DNA from: JAKFWI01 sp031399165
GTDB lineage: Bacteria > Pseudomonadota > Alphaproteobacteria > Caulobacterales > Aquidulcibacteraceae
Length of the DNA stretch: 64,000 nt
Assembly: GCA_031399165.1 (NCBI GenBank)
Contig: JANNOO010000043.1
Coordinates: 124,001 to 188,000 of the forward strand
Reading direction: 5' to 3'
Within the stretch, counting starts at the first letter, position 1. Each line of letters opens with the position of its first letter. Below are positions 1 through 8,121 of the stretch, piece after piece. The notes under the pieces are model-generated. The model saw only the letters and a program-made list of their open reading frames with translations. It had not been told where the DNA came from and made no database searches. The position numbers and the translations under genes are program-made.

Positions 1-468
1 CTTTCGCCGCTGCACGACGTCGATATGGCGCACCTGTTCGACGAAGACATGCTCGGCGACGATCTGGATTCCTGGCTCGCTGAAAGCAATTTGATGAAGC
101 GCACCTTCCGTAATTGCGCGATAATCGCAGGGCTGATCACGCGCAAACATCCCGGTCAGGAAAAGAGCGGCCGGCAAGTCACCTTTTCTACGGATCTGCT
201 TTACGACGTGCTGCGCCGTCACGAGCCAGACCACATTCTGTTGCGTGCCGCGTTTCAGGACGCCGGGGACGGATTGCTTGATATCCGCCGATTGGGTGAA
301 TTGCTCGCGCGCGCCAAAGGGCGGATTGTCCACGCCGCCCTGGACCGGATATCGCCATTTGCAGTGCCGGTGATGATGGAGATCGGCCGCGAAAGCGTCG
401 ATGGGGAAGCGCGCGAAGCAATCCTTGAGGAAGCCGCGGCGGATATTATCTCTGAGGCGATGGGCTGA
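1..468 (+). CDS. Lhr-like DEXH helicase, C-terminal end (partial)
   Basis: The frame is open from the first base of the window, so the gene starts upstream. The visible part is about 155 residues and ends at a TGA at 466-468. It resembles the C-terminal region of the Lhr-like, ligase-associated DEXH-box helicases: motifs such as NCAIIAGLI, FSTDLLYDVLRRHEPDH and LGELLARAKGRI are typical of that tail. The helicase core lies outside the window. The next plus-strand gene encodes the partner nuclease PdeM, as in many proteobacteria where the pair sits near an ATP-dependent DNA ligase and is thought to act in DNA damage response. The assignment rests on the tail sequence together with this neighbour; an internal methionine at 25 is not the real start. 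Confidence 0.85.
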   Translation, partial: LSPLHDVDMAHLFDEDMLGDDLDSWLAESNLMKRTFRNCAIIAGLITRKHPGQEKSGRQVTFSTDLLYDVLRRHEPDHILLRAAFQDAGDGLLDIRRLGELLARAKGRIVHAALDRISPFAVPVMMEIGRESVDGEAREAILEEAAADIISEAMG

Positions 469-508
469 AGCAGGTTGGCCGGGACGAGAGTCGCCATAGC
501 TTCAAATC

Positions 509-601
509 ATGCAAATGATCCTCATAGGGACTTGGCGGGCGGTGGGCGTGACGCTTGGCGTGGCATTCCTTGCCCTGGGCATGCTGCAAATCGTCGGCTA
601 G
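509..601 (+). CDS. possible 30-residue single-span membrane peptide
   Basis: A short open frame lies between the helicase and pdeM. It would encode a 30-residue peptide with one hydrophobic stretch (AVGVTLGVAFLALGMLQIV) after a short N-terminus ending in an arginine, a layout like small single-span membrane proteins. There is no convincing ribosome binding site directly upstream, so translation is uncertain. It is the only reading I could find for this gap. It could be a chance open frame. Confidence 0.3.
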   Translation: MQMILIGTWRAVGVTLGVAFLALGMLQIVG

Positions 602-747
602 CTGACCTCGCCTGTGGATAAAGATCAGACGCGATTGCCGTGCCGGCAATTCCGGGTAAATGGCGGCCTATGGCCTTGCTTTCCGGCGCAAACACGCAGC
701 CCCGCGCCAGACTAGGGACGCGCGCCGCGCATGCGCTCAAACCAGCC

Positions 748-1440
748 ATGGAAACCAGCGGTGACGGTGTCAGCCTTCGGCTTGGCGGTTTGCGCGTAAC
801 GGCTTTGCCGGAAGGGGCGTTGTGGCTGGCCGAACGGGAATTGCTTGTTGTCTCCGATCTACACCTTGAAAAGGGCACCGCCTTCGCGCGCGGCGGCCAT
901 CGTTTGCCGCCCTACGATACCCGCGCCACGCTGCAGAGACTTGCTGCTCTGATGGCTTCGCTCAAGCCGCGCACTGTGGTTTCCCTCGGCGACACGTTCC
1001 ACGATCGCGGCGCCATGAGGCGGCTGGACGCCGCCGACCGTGAGCTCCTTTCCACAATCGTCGATTTCACGGACTGGGTATGGATCGAGGGCAATCATGA
1101 CCCGGAGCCGCCCTACGGCCTGGGTGGACGCAGTGAAAACGAACTGAAGGTGCTTGGCCTGACATTCCGTCACGAGCCGGCGCATGGCGCTGCCGGCGAG
1201 ATTTGCGGGCATCTACATCCCTGCGCGCGCGTAGCGGCGCGTAGCGGCTCTGTGCGCCGCCGCTGTTTTGCAACTGATGGCGTGCGCATGGTGATGCCCG
1301 CGTTCGGGGCCTACGCCGGTGGCTTGAACGTGCGCGACGACGCGTTCAGCACATTGTTCCCGAACGACTGCTACGCTTTGATGATGGGGCGGAGCCGAGT
1401 GTATCCTGCTGGCCCTGACCGGCTGGTCGGCGACAGCTAG
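748..1440 (+). CDS. pdeM: ligase-associated DNA damage response endonuclease PdeM
   Basis: This is a calcineurin-like metallophosphoesterase of about 230 residues. The metal-binding motifs are visible in order: DLHLEKG (D-x-H), GDTFHDRG (GDxxHD), WIEGNHDPE (GNHD) and GEICGHLHPCA (GHxHP). Members are predicted nucleases that travel with an Lhr-like helicase, as here, and a DNA ligase, and are inferred to act in DNA repair in the cytoplasm. I chose the ATG at 748 because it opens directly into the conserved domain; an in-frame ATG at 640 would add 36 residues of low-complexity sequence with no family counterpart. The stop overlaps the convergent podJ-like gene by four bases. Confidence 0.85.
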   Translation: METSGDGVSLRLGGLRVTALPEGALWLAERELLVVSDLHLEKGTAFARGGHRLPPYDTRATLQRLAALMASLKPRTVVSLGDTFHDRGAMRRLDAADRELLSTIVDFTDWVWIEGNHDPEPPYGLGGRSENELKVLGLTFRHEPAHGAAGEICGHLHPCARVAARSGSVRRRCFATDGVRMVMPAFGAYAGGLNVRDDAFSTLFPNDCYALMMGRSRVYPAGPDRLVGDS

Positions 1441-4343
1441 GTCCGCTTATCCGAAGCCGCTGAAGCCTGCAGCACGCCGCTCGGCGCCCATGAACGGTCG
1501 AACGCGCCATTCGCTTCCGCGATCAGCGGCTGGGCGGTGAATGCGCGCGCCCGTTCACGAACAGCCCTGGCTGCGGCCCCGATCTGACGCTCAATCATGG
1601 CGCCGCGCGCCGCGGCGTCCTGATCGCCGCGCGCGGCGGCCACCTGAAACCAGTAATAGGCTTGCTGAACGTTCGGCGCGGCGCCGCGGCCCTGCTGGTA
1701 CATCAGAGCTATGTTGAATTGTGAATCTGCTACGCCCAATTCGGCGGCCTGCTTGAACCAGTTGAACGCACTGGCCTCGTCGAGCGCTGGGCCTTGGGCG
1801 GAAGCGAGATAGACGCCTAGATCGTGCATCGCCCGGGCGTTGCCGGCGAAAGCGGCGCGCTCAGTCCAGCGCCGCGCCTGGTCACGATCGGTGGCAACGC
1901 CTTCGCCGCGCTCATACGCCTTGGCCAGCCGATATTGCGCCATCGCCGAACCTTGATCGGCGGCGCGGCGCAGCAATGCGATGGCGGCTGCCGGGTTGGC
2001 TTCTTCGAAACGCAGCAGCGCCAGCTCGTACGCGGCTGCTGGGTCGCCCCTTAGCGCTGCTTGCTCAAGCGTTGGCAAGCGCGTGGGCGCCGCCGGCGCG
2101 CCGGTTGGATGCAGCGGGCCGGCACGCGCTGGCGCAGGCTCTGCTGGCGCGGGCTGCGCCTCTGTGGGCGGCTCGGCTTGTGGCGCGCTCTGCAGTAGCG
2201 CTTCAGATTCTGCGATTGAACCGGGCGCGGGCGCCAGTGCTTGTTCCTCCGGCGCGTCAGCCGGAGGCGGCGGCTTGGCTGTGCGCGCCGGTTCCGCCGC
2301 CATGTGCTCCCTATAATAAAAGGCGCTGCCAGCAAGAGCCGCAGCCACCGCGGCTGTGGCGGTCCAGAGCACAAGACTTGTCACGCCACGCAGACCGGCA
2401 GGGCTTTTTTCCACGGGCGGCTGCACTTCTGCGCGCGCCTGCGCCGCTCGCCGCGCCGCGGACAAATAATCGTCCTTTGGTGCGGGATGATCGAGATCAA
2501 GCCCCTGGTCTAGCATGGCGCGTTCGAATTCAGTCTGCGCCGGTTCGTTGAAATCGATCTCGCTCAAGCCGATGTTGTCATCAAGCGCGGTATTAAACGT
2601 ACCCGCTGGGTTCGCGCCAAACATGTCAGGCTCGTCGCCGGCTTCTAATTGCGGCTCATCTTGCCCGGTGTTCCAGAACAAATCCTTGTCATCGTCCGCA
2701 GACGTTTCGGCGTCGAGATCGGCGAATGGGTCGTCGGCAAGGCGATATTTTGTTGAGTGGTCTTCGCCTACCTCAACGCCCTCGGCGTGCTCGACAAAGC
2801 GCGCCTCGATGTCCTCCACGAAAATCGTATCTTCCGACAAGACTTGGGCCGCCGCTTCTGATTTAGCGGCAAGGTGCGCAGCAACTTCGCGCAACGCGTC
2901 GTGATGATTGGCTAGAGCCTCTTCGTCCAGGCCAGGCGGTGAGGGCGCTGGCGCCCCCAGCGATGGTCTGGGCAAATCTATGTAAACCGGCGCGGTGATC
3001 GGCGCTGGCGTCGGCGTGGATGGCAGTGGCGCAGGCGCTGCAATGCGTTGTTCGATCGCGTGCAAACGATCAGCGAACGCAGTCATGGCGCCATGGACCG
3101 GCCCTTGATGCGACGCGGCGCGCATTTCGATTTCTTCGAGGAAGCCCGATAGGTTGTGCAGCGCATCGTTGAGATGCGCGGCCTGGCGCTCCTCGCTGTC
3201 CTGCAATCGATCGGCGACATCCGAGGCGAGGCGATCCTGCCTCTCCTGCAGCCGTTCGGCCACAGCCGATATCTGTTCTCCGATATGGCTGATTGCTTCG
3301 GCGCCGCGTTGCTCAGAAAGCGCTACACGCGATTCCAGACGTTCGCCAATGCGGCCGACTTCCTCGCTAATGTGATCGGCGAAAGCAACTTCCCGCGACG
3401 CCATTTGGGCAAAGCGCTGTTCGACTGTCTCAGCGAGTTCACGCGCCTGATCGCGCGCGGCGACGCTGTCGTCGTTACGCGCCTCTACCGCGCGCAAACG
3501 GCGCTCCATCGCTTCGTTCAGGCGTTTGATCTCGATCGAAACCGCTTCGATCGTTTGCGCGTGCCGGCGCTCGGCGGCGGCGATGCGTTTTGAAAGGTCC
3601 CCGAGAGCCGCGCGCATTTCCTCCGGCCGAAGCTCGCCCAACACTTCAGCCAGCTGCGCGGTCAGCGCCGATCGCGCCGACTCCACTTCGTGCGTGAGGT
3701 TTTCGGCGATTACGGCGAAGCGATCGCCGATCGCCTGCTCATCGATCTGCGGCCGCGCCTGCGCCACCTTTTGATCGAGCGTCGCCAGCGAGGCCTGCAG
3801 GTTGCGCAGCGCTTCGCCGGTTTGGGCTTCAGCGCCGGTGACGCGCGCCGCCAGCTGGGCGACATTTTCTTCGACCGCGCCGATTTTGCCGACTTCGCGG
3901 CTGCGGTCAGTCTTTAGGCCGGTGATTTCCTCGTCCTCAAGCCGGCGCATGCGCTGAAGCATTGCGGCCTGAGCCTCACGCAGCTCCGCCAGCAATCCAT
4001 CAACCCGGCCGTCGGGGGAGCCGTCTGGCGCGCCAGCGTGAATCCGTTCGCCGAGGGCGGCGAGAGAGCGGTCCATATTGCCAATCGCCAGCGCGGCGCG
4101 CCTGTCGTTGGCGTCCACGCGCTCGGAAAGCTGCATCAGTGCTTGATCGAGCGTGCTGTTGCCAATCGAAGGCTCTGTTTGAGGCGCGTCGCGCCGCACG
4201 GAGGCTAGGGCCGCCTCATTCGCCAGGATCGCCTGGTTTAGCCACTCGCCGATGGTCAGTCCCCGGCGGCGGGCAGCCTCGCGCGCCGCCTCACGCGCGC
4301 GGGGATCAATCCCCTTGACGCTCCAGGGCGCGGCGCCGCTCAT
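1437..4343 (-). CDS. PodJ-like polarity protein (coiled coil, one TM, Sel1 repeats)
   Basis: This 968-residue protein has the layout of the polar organizer PodJ. The N-terminus (GIDPRAREAAREAARRRG, then IGEWLNQAIL) is typical of PodJ-like proteins. Long coiled-coil segments follow at roughly residues 60-460, then an acidic linker at about 480-640, one membrane span at about 655-680 (SLVLWTATAAVAAALAGSAF), a proline/alanine-rich stretch, and Sel1/TPR-like repeats at about 760-920 (for example AQYRLAKAYERGEGVATD). In Caulobacter PodJ the N-terminal part is cytoplasmic and recruits polar factors, while the periplasmic part carries Sel1 repeats and a peptidoglycan-binding domain. I see no peptidoglycan-binding domain here; the protein stops soon after the repeats. 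The upstream region carries a CtrA-type box and a GANTC site. It may also be a more general SEL1 protein of the same lineage. Confidence 0.7.
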   Translation of the reverse strand: MSGAAPWSVKGIDPRAREAAREAARRRGLTIGEWLNQAILANEAALASVRRDAPQTEPSIGNSTLDQALMQLSERVDANDRRAALAIGNMDRSLAALGERIHAGAPDGSPDGRVDGLLAELREAQAAMLQRMRRLEDEEITGLKTDRSREVGKIGAVEENVAQLAARVTGAEAQTGEALRNLQASLATLDQKVAQARPQIDEQAIGDRFAVIAENLTHEVESARSALTAQLAEVLGELRPEEMRAALGDLSKRIAAAERRHAQTIEAVSIEIKRLNEAMERRLRAVEARNDDSVAARDQARELAETVEQRFAQMASREVAFADHISEEVGRIGERLESRVALSEQRGAEAISHIGEQISAVAERLQERQDRLASDVADRLQDSEERQAAHLNDALHNLSGFLEEIEMRAASHQGPVHGAMTAFADRLHAIEQRIAAPAPLPSTPTPAPITAPVYIDLPRPSLGAPAPSPPGLDEEALANHHDALREVAAHLAAKSEAAAQVLSEDTIFVEDIEARFVEHAEGVEVGEDHSTKYRLADDPFADLDAETSADDDKDLFWNTGQDEPQLEAGDEPDMFGANPAGTFNTALDDNIGLSEIDFNEPAQTEFERAMLDQGLDLDHPAPKDDYLSAARRAAQARAEVQPPVEKSPAGLRGVTSLVLWTATAAVAAALAGSAFYYREHMAAEPARTAKPPPPADAPEEQALAPAPGSIAESEALLQSAPQAEPPTEAQPAPAEPAPARAGPLHPTGAPAAPTRLPTLEQAALRGDPAAAYELALLRFEEANPAAAIALLRRAADQGSAMAQYRLAKAYERGEGVATDRDQARRWTERAAFAGNARAMHDLGVYLASAQGPALDEASAFNWFKQAAELGVADSQFNIALMYQQGRGAAPNVQQAYYWFQVAAARGDQDAAARGAMIERQIGAAARAVRERARAFTAQPLIAEANGAFDRSWAPSGVLQASAASDKRT

Positions 4344-4416
4344 GAAAACCTGCCGTTCGTGCGCCGCCGCATCGCGTTTGCCTCCGCCCTCAGGCGCTAC
4401 ATCCTGTGGCCGCTGA

Positions 4417-4421
4417 GAATC
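4417..4421. promoter_or_regulatory. GANTC (CcrM-type) site upstream of podJ-like gene
   Basis: GAATC lies 74 bases upstream of the start of the podJ-like gene. In Caulobacter, GANTC sites methylated by CcrM combine with GcrA to time cell-cycle promoters, and podJ is a known target. A single pentamer is frequent by chance; its value here is the position next to the CtrA-type box. Confidence 0.35.
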
Positions 4422-4460
4422 GCGGCGCCACAGGCAGCATGAACGACAACCCCATCCCGG

Positions 4461-4475
4461 TTAAAGCGCGCTTAA
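4461..4475. promoter_or_regulatory. CtrA-type box TTAA-N7-TTAA
   Basis: TTAA AGCGCGC TTAA is an exact match to the full CtrA recognition pattern (two TTAA halves seven bases apart). It lies about 118 bases upstream of the podJ-like start and 120 bases before the divergent MerR-type gene. The surroundings are GC-rich, which makes two correctly spaced TTAA less likely by chance. CtrA is the master cell-cycle regulator of Caulobacterales and controls podJ there; binding here is inferred. Confidence 0.55.
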
Positions 4476-4538
4476 GCCTCTAGCGCCCGATCTATCCTCA
4501 GGGTTGGGCCGTATGCACTCAGACTAGCGGTGCGGAAA

Positions 4539-4560
4539 TTTACGTTGACGTTCACGTAAA
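4539..4560. promoter_or_regulatory. inverted repeat TTTACGT-N8-ACGTAAA, probable MerR operator
   Basis: TTTACGT and ACGTAAA form a perfect 7-base inverted repeat with an eight-base centre. It lies about 40 bases upstream of the MerR-family gene. MerR proteins bind such dyads, usually placed within their target promoters. ACGT-cored palindromes of this kind are reported for the MerR regulators of acyl-CoA catabolism (LiuR group). I infer that it is the operator for self-control and for the beta-oxidation genes downstream. Confidence 0.55.
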
Positions 4561-4571
4561 GCACATATATC

Positions 4572-4585
4572 TGACGCTAGCGTCA
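4572..4585. promoter_or_regulatory. perfect 14-base palindrome TGACGCTAGCGTCA
   Basis: TGACGCTAGCGTCA is fully self-complementary and sits 12 bases after the MerR-type inverted repeat, ending just before the GGAGG ribosome binding site of the MerR gene. It could be a second operator or a hairpin in the leader. Its last base overlaps an in-frame ATG at 4585 that I do not consider the start. Confidence 0.4.
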
Positions 4586-4596
4586 TGGAGGTCCCG

Positions 4597-5052
4597 GTGG
4601 CGAAGTCCGATAAAACTTACAGTATAAGCGAGTTGTCCAAGGAGTTTTCGGTGACTCCTCGGGCGCTTCGTTTTTATGAAGACAAGGGCCTTTTGGCGCC
4701 TCGGCGGGAAGGTTTAAGCCGAATTTACAGCGCCAGAGAGCGCGGACGGCTACAGCTAATCCTTCGCGGCAAGCGGCTCGGTTTTCCGTTGACGGAGATC
4801 AAAGGCGTTCTCGATCTTTACGATCTTGAGAACGGCGAGCGGATGCAGATGCAGACGGTGGCCAAGAAGTTTCGCCAGCGTTTGATCGCGTTGAAAGCCC
4901 AACGCGAGGACCTTGAGCACGCGATCGAAGAGATTGAACGTGGGATTGCATGGCTTGACGAAAAGCTTGCAGCGCCGGCGCCGGCGAAAGCGTCGGGCGC
5001 GGCGCGCGCCTATGAACAAGAAGCGCGGCGCCGCTTGGAGGGCGCCTCGTAA
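4597..5052 (+). CDS. MerR family transcriptional regulator of acyl-CoA catabolism
   Basis: A 151-residue MerR-type regulator. The N-terminal winged helix is clear (YSISELSKEFSVTPRALRFY, then EDKGLL), and a helical dimerisation segment follows (about residues 75-125). I take the GTG at 4597 as start because a strong GGAGGT lies at 4587-4592 with ideal spacing; the ATG at 4585 would bury that site inside the coding region. It stands 38 bases before an acyl-CoA dehydrogenase, thiolase and hydratase/dehydrogenase operon in the same direction, which resembles LiuR-type and related MerR regulators of fatty acid or branched-chain acyl-CoA breakdown. The C-terminus lacks the cysteines of metal-sensing MerR proteins. 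The inducer is unknown; acyl-CoA or a fatty acid is a guess. Confidence 0.85.
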   Translation: MAKSDKTYSISELSKEFSVTPRALRFYEDKGLLAPRREGLSRIYSARERGRLQLILRGKRLGFPLTEIKGVLDLYDLENGERMQMQTVAKKFRQRLIALKAQREDLEHAIEEIERGIAWLDEKLAAPAPAKASGAARAYEQEARRRLEGAS

Positions 5053-5089
5053 GGCCTTACGGATAGAATAATAACGCAGGGAGGAAACG

Positions 5090-6883
5090 ATGCCGGTCTA
5101 CGCCGCACCACTGCGGGAGTATGATTTCCTGCTTCGCGAAGTGCTCAAGATTGACCGCTACGCTAACCTTCCGCATTTTTCGGACGCGCCGCTAGATCTG
5201 GTGACGCAGATATTCGAGGAGGGCGCAAGGTTCTGTGAGGGCGTGCTTGCCCCGCTCAATCAGGCTGGCGATCACCACGGGTGTAAGCGCGCCGCGGATG
5301 GGGCGGTGACGACGCCGCCGGGCTTTAAGGAAGCGTACAGACAGCACGTAGAAGCAGGGTGGGGCGCGCTTGGTTGCGCGCCTGAATTTGGCGGCCAAGG
5401 CCTACCGAATGTCGTCAACCTGGCGTTCAGCGAAATGGCGTCAAGCGCCAACATGGCGTTCGCGATGTACCCGGGCTTGAGCCATGGCGCGTATTCCGCG
5501 CTTTACCACCACGGCAGTGACGAGTTGAAAGCTCTATATCTTCCGAAGCTGGTGAGCGGTGAATGGACCGGCACGATGAACCTGACCGAGCCGCATTGCG
5601 GTACGGATCTGGGTTTGTTGCGCTCGAAGGCCGTTCCGGCCGGGGATGGCTCATACAAGATCAGCGGTCAGAAAATTTTCATTTCCGCCGGTGAGCATGA
5701 TCTTGCCGACAATATCGTGCATCTCGTGCTGGCGCGGATCGAGGGCGGGCCAGCCGGCGTCAAAGGTATTTCGCTCTTCGTTGTTCCGAAATTCATTCCC
5801 GCCGCCGACGGCGCACCGGGAAAACGCAATGCGGTCACATGCGGCAAAATCGAAGAAAAGATGGGCATTCACGGCAATGCAACGTGCGTGCTGGACTACG
5901 ATGAGGCCATCGGCTGGCTCGTCGGCAAGGAGCATAAAGGCCTGTCGGCCATGTTCACGATGATGAATGAAGCCCGCCTCGGCGTGGCAGTGCAGGGGCT
6001 GAGCCAGGCGGAAGTCGCGTATCAGAACGGCCGCGCCTACGCCCAGGACCGTTTGCAGGGCCGTTCCCTCACAGGTCCCAAAAATCCCGACGCCGCCGCT
6101 GATCCGATCATCGTCCATCCTGACGTGCGCCGCATGCTAATGGACAGCCGCAGCTTTGTGGAAGGCGCGCGGGCCTTCGCACTTTGGACGGCCCTGCATG
6201 GCGACCTGGAAAATGTGTCGCCGGACGAAAAGGTCCGCGAGAAGGGCGCAGACTATATGGCGCTGATGACCCCGGTGCTGAAATCCTATCTCACCGACAA
6301 GGGCTACGAGACAGCTACCAATTGTCAGCAGATTTTCGGCGGCCACGGCTACATCGAAGAACACGGGATGAGCCAGTTCGTGCGCGATGCGCGGATCACG
6401 ATGATCTATGAAGGCGCCAATGGCATTCAGGCGCTTGATCTTGTCGGGCGCAAACTGGCGACGAATGGCGGACGCGCCGTGTTCGCGTTCTTCAACGAGA
6501 TCGACGATTATGTTGCGAGTCGCGCTGACAATGCGGCGGTCAAGCCTTACCTCGACGCGCTGATCTCAGCCAAGGGGCAGCTCCAGGAAGGAACGAACTG
6601 GCTGATGCAGAACGGGATGAGCAATTTCGACAACGCCGGCGCCGCCAGCCACGATTACCTGAACCTGTTCGGCCTTACGGCGCTTGCCTATATGTGGGCG
6701 CAAATGGCGGAAGCGGCGCTGGCGGCGAAAGCCAATGGCGGCGCAAGCGATAAGTATTACGAAAGCAAGCTGATCACCGGGCGTTACTATATCGAGCGGG
6801 TGTTGCCTGAGGCCGGTGTGCATCTGGCCAAGTTGAAAGCCGGCGCAGCCTCGATGATGGCGCTGCCCGCGGAGGCGTTTTAA
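5090..6883 (+). CDS. acyl-CoA dehydrogenase, long form with C-terminal domain
   Basis: A 597-residue flavoprotein of the large acyl-CoA dehydrogenase group (FadE/DmdC-like), which catalyses the first, FAD-dependent step of beta-oxidation. Landmarks are MNLTEPHCGTDLG in the middle domain, IFGGHGYIEEHGMSQFVRD at about residues 415-433, and YEGANGIQALDLVGRK, where the glutamate near residue 439 is the expected catalytic base. The last 110 residues form the extra C-terminal domain that distinguishes this group from the 380-residue short/medium-chain enzymes. A good GGAGG precedes the ATG. It is the first enzyme gene of the operon; thiolase follows after 15 bases. Substrate chain length cannot be read from the sequence. 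Confidence 0.93.
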   Translation: MPVYAAPLREYDFLLREVLKIDRYANLPHFSDAPLDLVTQIFEEGARFCEGVLAPLNQAGDHHGCKRAADGAVTTPPGFKEAYRQHVEAGWGALGCAPEFGGQGLPNVVNLAFSEMASSANMAFAMYPGLSHGAYSALYHHGSDELKALYLPKLVSGEWTGTMNLTEPHCGTDLGLLRSKAVPAGDGSYKISGQKIFISAGEHDLADNIVHLVLARIEGGPAGVKGISLFVVPKFIPAADGAPGKRNAVTCGKIEEKMGIHGNATCVLDYDEAIGWLVGKEHKGLSAMFTMMNEARLGVAVQGLSQAEVAYQNGRAYAQDRLQGRSLTGPKNPDAAADPIIVHPDVRRMLMDSRSFVEGARAFALWTALHGDLENVSPDEKVREKGADYMALMTPVLKSYLTDKGYETATNCQQIFGGHGYIEEHGMSQFVRDARITMIYEGANGIQALDLVGRKLATNGGRAVFAFFNEIDDYVASRADNAAVKPYLDALISAKGQLQEGTNWLMQNGMSNFDNAGAASHDYLNLFGLTALAYMWAQMAEAALAAKANGGASDKYYESKLITGRYYIERVLPEAGVHLAKLKAGAASMMALPAEAF

Positions 6884-6898
6884 CAAGGAGCCTGCCTG

Positions 6899-8110
6899 AT
6901 GGCCGAAGCCTATATTTATGATGCCGTGCGGACGCCGCGCGGTAAGGGCAAAACCTCCGGTTCGCTGCACGAGATAACCGCGTTGTCGCTGGCGACGCAG
7001 GTGCTGGAGCAAATTCGCGATCGCAACGGCCTTGATACAAGCAAGGTCGACGACGTGATCCTCGGCTGCGTTGCGCCGGTCGGCGAACAGGGCTCGGACA
7101 TCGCGCGCGTGGCGGCGTTGAATGCCAATTACGCCGAGAACGTCGCTGGTGTGCAGATCGATCGCTTCTGCGCTTCGGGCCTCGAAGCCGTGAATATGGC
7201 GGCGGCGAAAGTGCGCTCTGGTGAAGCGGACATGGCGATTGGCGGCGGCGTTGAAAGCATGAGCCGCGTGCCGATGGGTTCAAACGGCGGCGCCTGGCCG
7301 ATGGACCCGTCGATCGCGCTGAAATCCTATTTCACACCGCAGGGTATCGGCGCCGATGTGATCGCGACCAAATGGGGGCTGTCGCGCGCAGACGTGGACG
7401 CCTACGCGGTCGAAAGCCAAAAGCGCGCGGCGCAGGCGTGGAAGGAAGGCCGGTTTAAAAAGTCCATAACGCCAGTGAAAGATCAGCTCGGCCTGCCTAT
7501 ACTCGATCATGACGAGCACATGCGCCCCGACACCACGATGCAATCGCTCGCGGCGCTTGAGCCGTCGTTCAAGATGCAGGGCGAACAAATGCCTGGCTTC
7601 GACGCGGTGGCGCTGCAGCGTTACCCGGAAATCGAAGAGGTGAATCACGTCCACCACGCCGGCAATTCTTCCGGCATCGTCGATGGCGCCGCCGCGGTGC
7701 TGATCGGCACTAAGGAATTGGGCGATGCGATGGGACTGAAGCCGCGTGCGCGCTTTGTCGGCGGCGCGTCGATCGGATCGGAGCCTTCTATCATGCTTAC
7801 GGGGCCGGAATTCGTTACCAAAAAGCTGCTGAACCGGCTGAAGATGACGAATAAGGACATTGATCTTTGGGAGCTGAACGAAGCTTTCGCCGCCGTCGTG
7901 TTGCGCTGGATCAGTGCGATCGGACTCGACCCCGAAAAGGTAAACGTCAATGGCGGCGCGATCGCCATGGGCCATCCGCTGGGCGCCACAGGCGCGATGA
8001 TTTTGGGCACGATGGTCGATGAGCTGGAGCGGTCTGACAAGGAGCGCGCGCTGATCACGCTGTGCGTCGGCGCCGGCATGGGCACGGCCACCGTCATTGA
8101 ACGCGTCTGA
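6899..8110 (+). CDS. acetyl-CoA acyltransferase (thiolase)
   Basis: A 403-residue thiolase for the last step of beta-oxidation, cleaving 3-ketoacyl-CoA with CoA. The nucleophilic cysteine is in DRFCASGLEAVN (about residue 90), the histidine in GGAIAMGHPLGATGA (about 358) and the second cysteine in LCVGAGMG (about 389). Length and motifs fit the FadA/FadI and acetyl-CoA C-acetyltransferase group. It is 15 bases downstream of the acyl-CoA dehydrogenase and 11 bases upstream of the hydratase/dehydrogenase gene, so the three are surely co-transcribed. The pairing with a FadJ-like partner favours a degradative role over acetoacetyl-CoA synthesis. Confidence 0.93.
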   Translation: MAEAYIYDAVRTPRGKGKTSGSLHEITALSLATQVLEQIRDRNGLDTSKVDDVILGCVAPVGEQGSDIARVAALNANYAENVAGVQIDRFCASGLEAVNMAAAKVRSGEADMAIGGGVESMSRVPMGSNGGAWPMDPSIALKSYFTPQGIGADVIATKWGLSRADVDAYAVESQKRAAQAWKEGRFKKSITPVKDQLGLPILDHDEHMRPDTTMQSLAALEPSFKMQGEQMPGFDAVALQRYPEIEEVNHVHHAGNSSGIVDGAAAVLIGTKELGDAMGLKPRARFVGGASIGSEPSIMLTGPEFVTKKLLNRLKMTNKDIDLWELNEAFAAVVLRWISAIGLDPEKVNVNGGAIAMGHPLGATGAMILGTMVDELERSDKERALITLCVGAGMGTATVIERV

Positions 8111-8121
8111 GGGGCCAGCGC

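Noticed and set aside
1976..2551. Plus-strand open frames antisense to the podJ-like gene
   Set aside because: They mirror a GC-rich, alanine/proline-rich region and have no ribosome binding sites or family features.
4585..4587. ATG as start of the MerR-type gene
   Set aside because: It would place the strong GGAGGT ribosome binding site inside the coding region; GTG at 4597 fits better.
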